Positions 26,189 through 35,620 of a stretch of DNA of 64,000 nucleotides are shown in pieces. The stretch is from Filimonas sp. (GTDB lineage: Bacteria > Bacteroidota > Bacteroidia > Chitinophagales > Chitinophagaceae). The position numbers and the translations under genes were made by a program. How positions within the stretch are numbered: position 1 is the stretch's first letter; each line of letters opens with the position of its first letter. The notes below the pieces were generated by a model. That model did not search any database. It was not told where the DNA came from and saw only the letters and a list, made by a program, of their open reading frames with translations. The stretch covers positions 124,001 to 188,000 of the forward strand of contig JAFKHH010000016.1 of assembly GCA_017306865.1 (NCBI GenBank). Reading direction: 5' to 3'.

Positions 26189-26217
26189 CAAAAATAGAAT
26201 TTTTGGCTTATCAGCAA
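26189..26217 (-). promoter_or_regulatory. Promoter of acpP-fabF-rnc
   Basis: On the minus strand TTG (26217-26215) is followed after 18 bases by TATTTTTG (26196-26189), matching both parts of the Bacteroidota housekeeping promoter. The leader before the ATG at 26164 would be short, near 20 bases. Confidence 0.7.
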
Positions 26218-26362
26218 GTTTTTCGTCAATATTTGTTTTCACATCTCGGTAAATGCCAATCCCGCGATGCGCAAAACATGCCTGTAAGCCTTTGCTATCC
26301 CCGTTTTGCCCCTATGAATTTTAATAAATATTAATGTGTGTCAGGAACAAAAAACACTCGTT

Positions 26363-27592
26363 TTATGGTTTTTCGCCCTTATTTCCGAACAAATAATCCT
26401 CGTAATAGTTTTGTGCACGACGAAAATAGTAAGTCAAAAAGACCCCGAGCCCCAGTACGAGTATAAGGGTAAAATAGCTGTTTTGCTGGTACAATAGGCC
26501 TGCCAATACGACTAGTACACGGGCATATTCCAGGTAAAACACCCATTTTTTCTGCTCTAATATGGCCCCGGTGTTGACCACGCTCAGCAAAATAAAGACG
26601 GAAAGCAAGGTTAGTTGAAGCGGCCCCAGCATTTTTTCGAACAGGCAGGTAATAAATAATACTAATAAAGTAACTATCGTTTGTGCCATTATATATTGCC
26701 GTTGGGGTTTGGTAATGGCTTTTTGTGCAGCAGATTGTGTTAAATATATGTTTTCCAGCCTGTTACGCAAATCAGGATCGATATTGTCCGGTTTGCCGAA
26801 AATGAGGCGCAGTTTTTTGCCAACGGAAGGCAATTGCTTGCATGAGTACCAGATTTCCAGGGCAAAGTGAAAATGCTGCCACAAGAAACTGTGGTGTTCC
26901 AGCGGTTTGGTAAGGCCATATTCAATCTTTCCCGAGCCTTCTTTCTTAAATGTACCAAACATTTTATCCCAGATGATGAGTACATCACCATAATTCTTGT
27001 CTAAATATTCCGGGTTTGATGAATGGTGTACGCGGTGATGGGAGGGCGTTACTAATATATATTCCAGCCAGCCGAGCTTTCCGATAGTCTGGGTATGGAT
27101 AAAAAACGGGTAGAGGCCGTGGATGAGTAGGAAGCAGGTGATCATTTCCGGAGGAAAACCGATTAAGGGCAATACTGACCAAAACAGGCTGCGAACTATA
27201 GCCTGGAAGATGGTAATACGGGCAGAAACGGTGTAATTAAAGTCTTCGCTCTGGTGATGTACTACATGTACTGCCCAAAAAAGGTTTATCTCGTGTGCAA
27301 ATCGGTGGTACCAGTACCACACAAAATCGGTTAATAAGAACAATATGACCCAGGTGTACCAACGCGCTGTAATGGAGAACAGAGCAAAGTGCTCATATAT
27401 AAATTTGAAGAAATAAAAGAAGAGGCCTGTGGCAAATACATCCGTTAACCGCTCGGCAATACCAACATTAAGATTGGCAATAGATTCTGCAAATTGATAA
27501 TAAGAAAGGCCTTTACGTTTTGCATACCAATATTCCAGCCCTATAAAAAAGAGAAAAAATGGTACGGCAAAGCCGATGATGTTAATACTCAT
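26363..27592 (-). CDS. Sterol desaturase / fatty acid hydroxylase-family membrane protein
   Basis: The 409-residue protein has several membrane segments and the eight-histidine pattern of di-iron membrane oxygenases: HRFAH, HVVHH and SHHRVHH. These enzymes hydroxylate or desaturate lipids in the membrane. The substrate is not shown; bacterial members act on fatty acyl chains, ether lipids or carotenoids. A C-terminal part with four more hydrophobic segments (about residue 300 on) extends beyond the usual core of about 250 residues. It is a single gene on the minus strand with a -7 element TATTTTTG at 27632-27639. Confidence 0.85.
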   Translation of the reverse strand: MSINIIGFAVPFFLFFIGLEYWYAKRKGLSYYQFAESIANLNVGIAERLTDVFATGLFFYFFKFIYEHFALFSITARWYTWVILFLLTDFVWYWYHRFAHEINLFWAVHVVHHQSEDFNYTVSARITIFQAIVRSLFWSVLPLIGFPPEMITCFLLIHGLYPFFIHTQTIGKLGWLEYILVTPSHHRVHHSSNPEYLDKNYGDVLIIWDKMFGTFKKEGSGKIEYGLTKPLEHHSFLWQHFHFALEIWYSCKQLPSVGKKLRLIFGKPDNIDPDLRNRLENIYLTQSAAQKAITKPQRQYIMAQTIVTLLVLFITCLFEKMLGPLQLTLLSVFILLSVVNTGAILEQKKWVFYLEYARVLVVLAGLLYQQNSYFTLILVLGLGVFLTYYFRRAQNYYEDYLFGNKGEKP

Positions 27593-27766
27593 ATCAAGAA
27601 TTCTTTTAGTCCATCAAATAAGTAGACTATTCAAAAATAAGGGAACTTCTATTTCCGGGCAAAATATTAGGTCGACTAATTATGTTAATACCTTCTTACT
27701 TAGTTGCAGAAAATGTCTATTCTTTTTAAAAATGATATTATATTGGAACCCTCTAATGAAAACGGT

Positions 27767-28195
27767 ATGGCGTTAAAGATTATAGATCACGGCAGCGATG
27801 AGTACAAGCAAATGGTAGAATTGCGCTACCAGATCTTGCGCAAACCCCTGGGACTGGACTTTTTGCAGGAAGAATTGGATAAAGAAGCTGAAGATATCCT
27901 TATCGGTGCATTTGATGATGACAAACTGGAGGGTTGCTGTATGCTTAGCAATGCCGGTAATAAGACTGTGCGCCTGCGCCAGATGGCTGTCATTGCAGGC
28001 TTACAAGGTAAGGGCCTCGGCAGAAGCCTGATGCAGTTTGCTGAAAACATTTCCCGTGATATGGGTTATAGAAAAATAACCATGCATGCACGTACTACAG
28101 CCGTAGGCTTTTATGAAAAACTGGGTTATAAAGTTGCCGGTGAAGAGTTTACCGAGGTAACGATCCCGCACTTTACAATGGAGAAGGCGCTTTAA
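27767..28195 (+). CDS. GNAT-family N-acetyltransferase
   Basis: The protein has the acetyl-CoA-binding core of GNAT enzymes: VRLRQMAVIAGLQGKGLGRSLM (motif A, with the QGKGLG loop) and later GFYEKLGYKVAGEEF. The N-terminus MALKIIDHGSDEYKQMVELRYQILRKPLG resembles ElaA-like members. The substrate is unknown. The start is uncertain: ATG at 27767 gives 142 residues and a normal N-terminus, while ATG at 27713 adds 18 residues without family likeness. It is divergent from the sterol desaturase-like gene. Confidence 0.82.
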   Translation: MALKIIDHGSDEYKQMVELRYQILRKPLGLDFLQEELDKEAEDILIGAFDDDKLEGCCMLSNAGNKTVRLRQMAVIAGLQGKGLGRSLMQFAENISRDMGYRKITMHARTTAVGFYEKLGYKVAGEEFTEVTIPHFTMEKAL

Positions 28196-28323
28196 GCGAG
28201 TTTTATAATGTAGATAGGGTTTATAAAGTCGCGAAGAAGTTTTGTGCTTTCACAGAACACTTAAGAGCAGTGCAATAACTCTCTTTTATCTCGTCCTAAT
28301 TTCATTACAATAAGATCGACCTG

Positions 28324-28800
28324 TTATTTCTTGCCTATCTTTTGATTTAATATTCCCCGGAGTTCATGGCGCATATCTTCCGTCATATTTTCTTTTGGTA
28401 CGATGAAAAAAGAGCGTGTATTAAAATAGAGATGAAAGAAATTGGGGCTTTCGAAGAAACTGGAAAAGGTTTCCCATTTCCATGACATGGCGCCACGTTC
28501 ATTTTCAAGGCCGACATATTTATCCTGGAAACTGATAATAAACTTATCCCTGAAGGTTTCACTACGCCTGTAAATTAACCATGGCAACAGGTACCAGAAT
28601 GCAATCATAATAATAAGCCACAATACAGAGCCTAACAGGAACGGCTCTGGCCTGATCTTTTTCATATAAAACAATATTCCTGCTACGATGGCAAAAACAT
28701 TCACCAATATAATCAGCACTTTTATTTCAGGACGCGTAATAAAATGATAACGCAGTCCTTGTATTACTTTCTTTTTGTCGTAGGCGATGGGAAATTGCAT
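28324..28800 (-). CDS. YcxB-like small membrane protein
   Basis: The 158-residue protein has two hydrophobic segments in its middle (VLIILVNVFAIVAGILFYM and LGSVLWLIIMIAFWYLLPWLI) and soluble ends. The C-terminal part (ISFQDKYVGLENERGAMSWKWETFSSFFES, NTRSFFIVPKENM) matches my memory of the YcxB-like family of unknown function. The ATG at 28800 (MQFPIAYDKK) is chosen over a TTG at 28809. A perfect -7 element ends six bases before this ATG. Confidence 0.7.
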   Translation of the reverse strand: MQFPIAYDKKKVIQGLRYHFITRPEIKVLIILVNVFAIVAGILFYMKKIRPEPFLLGSVLWLIIMIAFWYLLPWLIYRRSETFRDKFIISFQDKYVGLENERGAMSWKWETFSSFFESPNFFHLYFNTRSFFIVPKENMTEDMRHELRGILNQKIGKK

Positions 28801-28806
28801 AGGGCG

Positions 28807-28814
28807 CAAAAATA
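28807..28814 (-). promoter_or_regulatory. -7 promoter element close to the YcxB-like start
   Basis: The minus strand reads TATTTTTG, then CGCCCT, then ATG. The exact TAnnTTTG match six bases from the start codon suggests a transcript with little or no leader. Confidence 0.5.
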
Positions 28815-28838
28815 GGAATTTGACGATTGCTACATGGT

Positions 28839-28897
28839 TAAATGGCTAAATTGTTTAATTGTTGTCGGTGAAATCAATTAAACAATTTAGCCATTTA
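28839..28897. repeat. Perfect 23-bp inverted repeat with 13-bp loop
   Basis: The 23 bases at 28839-28861 (starting TAAATGGCTAAATTG) are the exact reverse complement of 28875-28897. Further CATTTAGCAATTATTC words run up to the stop of the next gene at 28914. The vocabulary is that of the AT-rich words around isc, but the arms here are perfect. It can form a stable hairpin at the end of the glutamate-synthase-like transcript. Confidence 0.85.
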
Positions 28898-28913
28898 GCA
28901 ATTATTCAATTCC

Positions 28914-30500
28914 CTAGCCCCACTTTTCAGCATAGGCCATATCGTAGTCCTGCTTGTACCTGTCAGGCACACAATTGTCAAGCATACAATTGGTAGGCAC
29001 GGAAGGAAAGATATCTTCAAATGTTCTTACTTCATTCATAAATACGCGGCGGTAAATATGTGAGCGTGTCAGCTTTTTATAATCCTCAATTCCTGCGGCC
29101 CCAAGTAATTCTACAAATGTTTTCACTGTATCATCGTGGTAGTTGGCTACACGGTGTTTTTTATCTGACACTACGAGTCCTACAGCCAGCGCCGGGTTTT
29201 GTGTAGCCACACCCGTAGGGCATTTGTTCGTATTGCACTGCAATGCCTGTATGCAACCAATAGCCATCATCATAGCGCGTGCGCTGTTACATGCATCCGC
29301 TCCCAGTGCTACGGCACGTACCATGTGGAAACCGGATAATATTTTGCCGGAGGCGATTACTTTAATGTGTTGCCTGATACCAAACCCGGTGAGCATATTG
29401 TGTACGAATGCAAGCCCATCCAGCAAGGGTGCGCCTACATAGTTGGAAAACTCCTGCGGTGCAGCGCCTGTGCCACCTTCACCACCATCTACAGTAATAA
29501 AGTCAGGATAGCAATCGAGTTCTATCATGGCTTTACAAATGCCAATAAACTCGTTTTTTCTACCTACGCATAATTTGAAGCCTACCGGTTTGCCACCAGA
29601 TAACTCCCGTAGCTGTTTTATGAATTTTACCAATCCTACCGGTGAGTCAAAAGCGCTGTGATATGGAGGTGATGCAACTGTGGTTCCTGGTTTTACGTGA
29701 CGTATAGCCGCAATCTCAGGTGTGTTTTTAGATGCAGGTAAAATACCGCCATGACCTGGTTTTGCACCTTGTGATATTTTCAGCTCCACCATTTTAATCT
29801 GTGGCTTATCTACATTTTGCTTAAACACTTCAGGTGAAAAATTACCTTCATCATCGCGGCAACCGAAGTAGCCTGTACCGATCTGCCAGATAATATCACC
29901 ACCATGCTTCAGGTGATAGGGGCTTATGCCGCCTTCGCCTGTATTGTGTGCAAAGTTGCCAATCTTAGCGCCTGCATTTAATGCTTCAATGGCATTGGGG
30001 CTTAGTGAGCCGAAGCTCATGGCACTTACATTGAAGATGCTTGCTGAGTATGGATACTTACAATCTTTGTTTCCAATTGTCACACGCGGTGCATGGTCCA
30101 GCTTGGTGAAATCTTTTGAGGCAATGGAGTGGCTCATCCATTCATAACCTTCCGCATATACGTCTAGCTGTGTACCAAAGGGCATGGTATCCGTTTCCTG
30201 TTTTGCACGCTGGTAGATCGTAGACCGGTCTATACGGTTGATGGGCCTTCCGTCAATATCTGACTCTACAAAGTATTGATACATTTTGGGGCGTAACGCT
30301 TCCATCCAGTAACGCATCCTTCCCAATACAGGGTAGGTACGCATAATGGAATGTTTTGTCTGGATCATGTCTCCAATGCCCAGGATAGTGAGAGGCAAGA
30401 CTACTGCTAGTAAGAGGTACCACCACGGGTTTATAAACAAGCCTAATAAAATAGCGGCAATTATACCTGCCGCTGCAGAGAGTATAAATCCTTTTCGCAT
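28914..30500 (-). CDS. FMN-binding glutamate synthase-family protein, membrane-anchored
   Basis: The 528-residue protein corresponds to the synthase (FMN) domain of the glutamate synthase large subunit, without the glutaminase domain. Two hydrophobic segments at the N-terminus (about residues 5-42) anchor it in the membrane. FMN-domain marks include GEGGISPYHLKHGGDIIWQIG, KPGHGGILPASK, TVDGGEGGTGAAP and the 3Fe-4S cysteine cluster CIQALQCNTNKC. Stand-alone proteins of this kind are common in Bacteroidota; their reaction is not established. The gene is alone on its transcript, with word repeats at both ends. Confidence 0.85.
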   Translation of the reverse strand: MRKGFILSAAAGIIAAILLGLFINPWWYLLLAVVLPLTILGIGDMIQTKHSIMRTYPVLGRMRYWMEALRPKMYQYFVESDIDGRPINRIDRSTIYQRAKQETDTMPFGTQLDVYAEGYEWMSHSIASKDFTKLDHAPRVTIGNKDCKYPYSASIFNVSAMSFGSLSPNAIEALNAGAKIGNFAHNTGEGGISPYHLKHGGDIIWQIGTGYFGCRDDEGNFSPEVFKQNVDKPQIKMVELKISQGAKPGHGGILPASKNTPEIAAIRHVKPGTTVASPPYHSAFDSPVGLVKFIKQLRELSGGKPVGFKLCVGRKNEFIGICKAMIELDCYPDFITVDGGEGGTGAAPQEFSNYVGAPLLDGLAFVHNMLTGFGIRQHIKVIASGKILSGFHMVRAVALGADACNSARAMMMAIGCIQALQCNTNKCPTGVATQNPALAVGLVVSDKKHRVANYHDDTVKTFVELLGAAGIEDYKKLTRSHIYRRVFMNEVRTFEDIFPSVPTNCMLDNCVPDRYKQDYDMAYAEKWG

Positions 30501-30565
30501 ATAGGTAGCATTTTAACCAACTGCGAAGATAAACTTTAAAACGCTAAGTATTAGTGAAAGAAGGG

Positions 30566-30713
30566 ATGTACGATGTTAGATGTACGATGTAAAAATATTC
30601 CGAATGATTAATAAACGAACTAGCTTTTGCGCTGGAAATCAGCAATACCCCCATACCACACCTGTCTATTAAAAGTACATAAGTCTATACATCAAACATC
30701 GTACATCTAACAT
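30566..30713. repeat. Second locus of the 28-bp word, with partial facing arm
   Basis: Bases 30566-30593 are identical to 367-394. An 18-base facing copy (ACATCGTACATCTAACAT) is at 30696-30713, directly beside the stop codon of the next gene. Arm spacing is about 100 bases, with an unrelated spacer. Confidence 0.85.
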
Positions 30714-30715
30714 TT

Positions 30716-31504
30716 TTAATCTCCATCCAGCAGGTTGCCTATGCCGCCGAGAATGCTTCCTTCTTCTCTGCGTTTGTAGGTGCCATATTGTAAGATCCTG
30801 CCGGCAAGACGACTAATCGGCAAGGTTTGTATCCACACTTTACCAGGGCCACGCAGTGTTGCGAAAAACACGCCTTCACCACCAAACAGGGTATTCTTTA
30901 TGCCGCCTACAAATTGAATATCATAGTCAACACCTGCCGTAAATGCGACTATACATCCTGTATCTATTTTCAGTAATTCGCCAGGCATCAGTTCTTTCTC
31001 CATTACATGACCGCCTGCGTGCATAAAAGCCATCCCATCACCTTCCAGCTTTTCCATAATAAAGCCTTCCCCTCCAAAGAGGCCGGTACCTAATTTTCGT
31101 TGAAATTCTATGCCTATGCTTACTCCTTTTGCGGCGCAGAGGAATGCATCTTTCTGACAAATAATGCGACCGCCTAATCTTAGCAGGTCTAGTGCAATGA
31201 TCTTACCGGGATATGGTGACGCGAAGCTGACGTGCTTTTTTCCCTGTCCAATGTTTGTAAATGCGGTCATGAATAAATTTTCACCCACCAGCAAACGTTT
31301 ACCTGCACTGAACAGCTTACCTAGCAAACCACCCGATTGTTGCTGGCTGCCATCACCAAAAATAGTTTGCATCTGTATGCCATCATCCATCATCATAAAT
31401 GCACCCGGCTCTGCTACAGCAGTTTCTCCGGGATCAAGCTCTACTTCTACGTACTGCATTTCTTCACCATAAATGACGTAGTCTATCTCGTGATTATTAA
31501 TCAT
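30716..31504 (-). CDS. TIGR00266-family (AIM24-like) protein
   Basis: The 262-residue protein is beta-rich with many Gly residues and matches the family by YVEVELDPGETAVAEPGAFMMMDDGI and SPYPGKIIALDL, LFGGEGFIMEKLEGDG, and a C-terminal GRILQYGTYKRREEGS. The fold is a duplicated beta-helix-like barrel. No reaction is known for the family. It is a single gene between two repeat islands. The start ATG at 31504 gives MINNHEIDYVIYGEEMQYVEV. Confidence 0.88.
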   Translation of the reverse strand: MINNHEIDYVIYGEEMQYVEVELDPGETAVAEPGAFMMMDDGIQMQTIFGDGSQQQSGGLLGKLFSAGKRLLVGENLFMTAFTNIGQGKKHVSFASPYPGKIIALDLLRLGGRIICQKDAFLCAAKGVSIGIEFQRKLGTGLFGGEGFIMEKLEGDGMAFMHAGGHVMEKELMPGELLKIDTGCIVAFTAGVDYDIQFVGGIKNTLFGGEGVFFATLRGPGKVWIQTLPISRLAGRILQYGTYKRREEGSILGGIGNLLDGD

Positions 31505-31921
31505 AAAAAGGCTGTTTATTTTTTGTTGAAAGTAGGTAAAGGGCGAATATTCTAAACGCCGTCTATCAAATAGTTAAGCAAAGAGATTTGCCACAGAAGC
31601 GCAGAAACACAGAGGAAGAAAAACTGCTCACAGAAAACACGGAAGACGCAAAAGTTAAATCATTCCGCGATTTCTGTGTTTTCCGCGAGGTATGTTATTT
31701 TAAAATCCGCCCGCTAAAGCGTATAGCAACGAAAGGTTTTATTCAGCATAAGCTTACTCACAACTGGCAACTCACCACTCACATTCCCCGCAGATGCAGC
31801 GCTAACCCAATAGCTTATTCACGATTACAAACTCCCGAGAATAACAAAACCCCCTGAAGAATCAGGGGGTTTGTTTATCCGCTTACGGATTTATTTAACC
31901 AAGACCAACTGTAAACTTTTA
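31505..31921. other. Intergenic region with word repeats and terminator
   Basis: No gene is seen. CCACAGAAGCGCAGAAACAC words (from 31591) face TTTCTGTGTTTTCCGCG (about 31671-31687). A decayed copy of the TTATTTTAATCCG...CCAAAGCGG hairpin found at 59483-59512 lies at about 31696-31720. A half module CTTACTCACAACTGGC is at 31753-31782. The RND operon terminator closes the gap at 31847-31872. Confidence 0.6.
31847..31872 (-). terminator. Terminator of the tetR-tolC-adaptor-RND operon
   Basis: AAACCCCCTGA (31847-31857) and TCAGGGGGTTT (31862-31872) pair perfectly over an AGAA loop. On the minus strand the hairpin is followed by TGTTATTC after a run of T from the arm. It lies 50 bases past the stop of the RND gene. 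Confidence 0.85.
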
Positions 31922-34900
31922 TTAGAACCAGCTTCCGATAAACGCATCATTTACGTTTTCGTTGCCTCTTAATCTTCTTGCACGTTTTGTTCTCTTGTAA
32001 CGCTGCCTGATCATTGTTCCAATCATCATCAATGAAAAGAGCAACGTGATCGGAGGCAGGCCTGCCATACTAACCCATTTACCACCGTACATTTTGCGCA
32101 TTGGCCTGCGAAGGCGTTCTGCGATCAGGTACATGGATGGTACAATGATCAATGTCATAAAGAATGCGAATGCCAAACCAAAGATGATCGTCCAGCTCAA
32201 TGGTTTCCAGAACACCACGTTATCACCACCAAAGAAGATATGCGGGTTCAGGTCAGAGAATAAAGTGATAAAGTTGATATTGAAACCAACCGCAATCGGG
32301 ATGAAGCCAAGGATCGCTGCGAGGGCTGTCAGCAATACAGGTATAATACGTGTTTTACCTGCCTGTATTACAGCTTCTCTTGTACGTAATCCGCGACCTC
32401 TTAATTCATCCGCAAACTCGATCACCAGGATACCATTCTTCACTACTATACCAGCCAGACCTACAATACCCAGACCAGTCATCAGTACCGACACCTCCAT
32501 TCCCGTGAAAGAGAAACCAAGGAATACACCAATCACGCTGAAGATAATTTCCGTAAGGATGATTACTGATTTGCTGATAGAGTTAAATTGTAACACCAAT
32601 ACCAACAAGATCAATCCTAAAGCGATCAACAATGCTTTTAAAAGGAAAGCGCCGGTTTCTGCCTGTTGTTCTCCTTCGCCTGTCTGTTTAATCGTTACAC
32701 CATCCGGCACTTTCTTAAAGTCCGCAATATATTTTGCCAGTTCAATGTTCACACCAGTTGCGTTATAGCCCTGTGTTGTTAACACATTTGAACGAACTGT
32801 GATAACACGTTTCTGATTTTTACGTTTTACACTACCCAGCGTACTTGTAGGTTCTACTTTTACAACCGCACTGATCGGAACGTTTTTCATCTGTCCCTGG
32901 TTAGCCATATCCTGGAATGAAACATTCATGTTTAAGATATCTACAAGATTGTGTCTTTGTAAAATATCATTCCTTAACTGGATCTTATATTCTTCTTTAC
33001 CTTCTTTGATCTTCGAAACCTCTCTACCGAACAATGCGGTGCGTATAGTCTGTCCAACCTGGGCAGAAGAAACACCTTCTATTAATGCACGCTGACGGTC
33101 AACTGTCAATGTAATTTCCGGGTTAGTCAGATCCACATCCATTTTCAACTCTTCCACGCCCGGCACCTGTATAGAATCAAGATAATTCTTAAGGTTAACC
33201 GCAGTTTTGATCAGGTTGTCAAAGTCTTCACTAGCTACTTCTATATTCACCGGAGGATCTGTTGGTGGACCGCTACTTTCCTGGTCTACGCTTATTTCTG
33301 CCCCTGGTATGCCTTTCATTTCAGCACGGATTTTATCCAAATATGGCCGGGTAGATACACCATGGCGTTTTTCATATTCTACAAAAGAAACCTGTATCCT
33401 GCCTAATTCACTTCTTGTACTTCTGTCGCCGCTGCTTGGGTCACTTGCTCCAATTGCCACGTTACTGATCACACTTTCTACAACAGGATTCTTTTTACCT
33501 TTTGCATTATCTATTCCTAAAACTTTATCCACGCGATCTTCTAATATGCGCGTAACAGAATCTGTATATTCCACGTTCGTACCTACCGGTAATTTCAGGT
33601 ACACATAGATCTGGTTAGGATCTCCTTTCGGGAAGAAAGTAACACCAACCCTGCCCGATGTTATTGATGCAGAGAATATGAGAAAAGATAGTATAAGCAA
33701 ACCAACTGTACCTAATAACAACCACACAGGTCTCCAGCCTTTTAATGCCCAACGCAATAAGCTTTCGTAATGTCCCATGATCCAAGGCAAAGCATGGTTC
33801 TGGAAATAATGAATAGCATCATCCAACACAAACCTGTTTAGCAATACCAGGAGCATAAAGAAGATCAACAGGTTACCCAGGAAGGTAACACCAGCTATAT
33901 CAAAGAGAATACCTGCAATAAGAACAGCCCAGAAGAATTTCTTTTTAAAGATGGCACTCTTCGGTTCTTTATGTTCCCCTTCAGGATGGTTCATGAAGTC
34001 AACCGCAAACACCGGGTTCATGATAAATGCCACGATCAATGATGCTGTCAATGTAAAGATCAACATTGTTGGGAGGTACACCATGAAGCGCCCGATAATA
34101 CCCGGCCAGAATAAGAGTGGAAAGAATGGAGCGAGTGTAGTAAGCGTACCCGCCAATACAGGCACGAACACTTCTCCGGCAGCCATCTTAGTCGCTCTGT
34201 CGATCTGGATTTTTCCTTTTCCTTCCATGAAAATACGGTGCGTATTTTCTATAACCACAATCGCATCATCCACAATGATACCTAAACCAAACAAGAGGGC
34301 GAATAACACAATGAAGTTGAGTGTAACGTGTGTGCCAATGATCAGGTCTGCACCCGGCAAGCATACAAACGCTACGAACATACTCAGTGGTACTGATAAT
34401 GCCACGAAGAAGGCATTCGTTACGCCCATGAAGAACATGAGTACAATCAATACGAGTATGAAACCAATAACAATTGAGTTTACAAGGTCATTGAATGATG
34501 TTCTTGTTTGAATACTCTGATCACCGGTAATAACAGCATTTAGTGAGCTAGGGAAAATTACGCCTTTAGCTTCTTCAACCACTTTCTTTACACCATCGCT
34601 GGTTTCTATCAGGTTTTCACCGCTACGCTTAATCACATTCAGCGTTACTACGTTCTTACCATCCAATCGTGCATAGCTTTCACGCTCTTTAGTAGTATCT
34701 ATAATAGTCGCAATATCTTTCAGGTAAATAGCTGCGCCTTTGGAGTTTCGTACAACTACCTGCTGTATATCGTATGCTGTTTTAAACTGGCCTTTCAACT
34801 GCAGGTTACGTTTCATATTACCTACATCGAGCAAACCGCCCGAAATGTCCATATTCTCATACTTCACAGCGTTCTCTATGTTATCAAAAGTTACACCGGC

Positions 34901-35527
34901 ACTCTGCATGCGGAAATTATCGACATTGATCTGGAATTCACGTTCAGGCGCACCTACTATATCTATACGGTTGATTTCAGGTAAATCTTCCAGTTTATCT
35001 TTCAGATCATCCGCATATTTCTTCAAACGTACCATATCAAAATCACCGCTCAGGTTCACATACATGATTGGCTGATCAGACAGGTTCACTTCTAATGCTG
35101 TTGGCTCTTGTGTAAGATTTTGGGGTAAGTCCTGCTTGGCTTTGTCTATCGCATCTTTTACCTTCTGCAAGGCAATATCTGTTTTCACCTCCGTATCAAA
35201 CTCAACAATGATAGCTGAATAATCCTGCTGGGAAGTACTTGTAAACTTCTTAATCTTTGCACCGGTAATACCTTTGATCTGTTTTTCAATAGGTCTTGTT
35301 ATCAGGTTCTCCATATCTTTTGGAGAATTACCGAAATTGATCGTTTGTACGTAAATAGTGGGAATAACAATATCCGGAAACTGCTCTTTCGGTAATGTAA
35401 CAAACTGCATGATACCCCATAATGTCACAAACAACATCATCAGGTAAACAGAAGTTTTATTTTTAACACTCCAGGAAGTCGGCTTGAACTGTTTAAACTT
35501 TCCTGTAATATTTTCTAAAGCACTCAT
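31922..35527 (-). CDS. RND-family efflux transporter (AcrB-like)
   Basis: The 1201-residue inner-membrane pump expels drugs or lipids using the proton gradient. The first membrane segment follows WSVKNKTSVYLMMLFVTLWGIMQF. The proton-relay aspartates sit in GLGIIVDDAIVVIENT. The two large periplasmic halves are visible, with GTNVEYTDSVTRILEDRV opening the second. It is longer than the usual 1040 residues: an insertion with two extra hydrophobic segments around residue 530 (KKFFWAVLIAGILFDIAG and LLIFFMLLVLLNRFVL), and a basic C-terminal tail. Such forms are frequent in Bacteroidota. It is the last gene of the efflux operon. Substrate is unknown. Confidence 0.93.
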   Translation of the reverse strand: MSALENITGKFKQFKPTSWSVKNKTSVYLMMLFVTLWGIMQFVTLPKEQFPDIVIPTIYVQTINFGNSPKDMENLITRPIEKQIKGITGAKIKKFTSTSQQDYSAIIVEFDTEVKTDIALQKVKDAIDKAKQDLPQNLTQEPTALEVNLSDQPIMYVNLSGDFDMVRLKKYADDLKDKLEDLPEINRIDIVGAPEREFQINVDNFRMQSAGVTFDNIENAVKYENMDISGGLLDVGNMKRNLQLKGQFKTAYDIQQVVVRNSKGAAIYLKDIATIIDTTKERESYARLDGKNVVTLNVIKRSGENLIETSDGVKKVVEEAKGVIFPSSLNAVITGDQSIQTRTSFNDLVNSIVIGFILVLIVLMFFMGVTNAFFVALSVPLSMFVAFVCLPGADLIIGTHVTLNFIVLFALLFGLGIIVDDAIVVIENTHRIFMEGKGKIQIDRATKMAAGEVFVPVLAGTLTTLAPFFPLLFWPGIIGRFMVYLPTMLIFTLTASLIVAFIMNPVFAVDFMNHPEGEHKEPKSAIFKKKFFWAVLIAGILFDIAGVTFLGNLLIFFMLLVLLNRFVLDDAIHYFQNHALPWIMGHYESLLRWALKGWRPVWLLLGTVGLLILSFLIFSASITSGRVGVTFFPKGDPNQIYVYLKLPVGTNVEYTDSVTRILEDRVDKVLGIDNAKGKKNPVVESVISNVAIGASDPSSGDRSTRSELGRIQVSFVEYEKRHGVSTRPYLDKIRAEMKGIPGAEISVDQESSGPPTDPPVNIEVASEDFDNLIKTAVNLKNYLDSIQVPGVEELKMDVDLTNPEITLTVDRQRALIEGVSSAQVGQTIRTALFGREVSKIKEGKEEYKIQLRNDILQRHNLVDILNMNVSFQDMANQGQMKNVPISAVVKVEPTSTLGSVKRKNQKRVITVRSNVLTTQGYNATGVNIELAKYIADFKKVPDGVTIKQTGEGEQQAETGAFLLKALLIALGLILLVLVLQFNSISKSVIILTEIIFSVIGVFLGFSFTGMEVSVLMTGLGIVGLAGIVVKNGILVIEFADELRGRGLRTREAVIQAGKTRIIPVLLTALAAILGFIPIAVGFNINFITLFSDLNPHIFFGGDNVVFWKPLSWTIIFGLAFAFFMTLIIVPSMYLIAERLRRPMRKMYGGKWVSMAGLPPITLLFSLMMIGTMIRQRYKRTKRARRLRGNENVNDAFIGSWF

Positions 35528-35620
35528 AGTTTTATTTTTTTACCACACAGGTACAGTAGGTACATAGTGGAATTTAAGTTTTTGGTAGTCGCGCAAAAGC
35601 AAGAACTATGTGTCTATTTT

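Noticed and set aside
32046-32768. Long open frame (240 codons) on the plus strand opposite the RND pump
   Set aside because: It is a shadow of the RND coding frame, rich in residues produced by reading membrane segments backwards.
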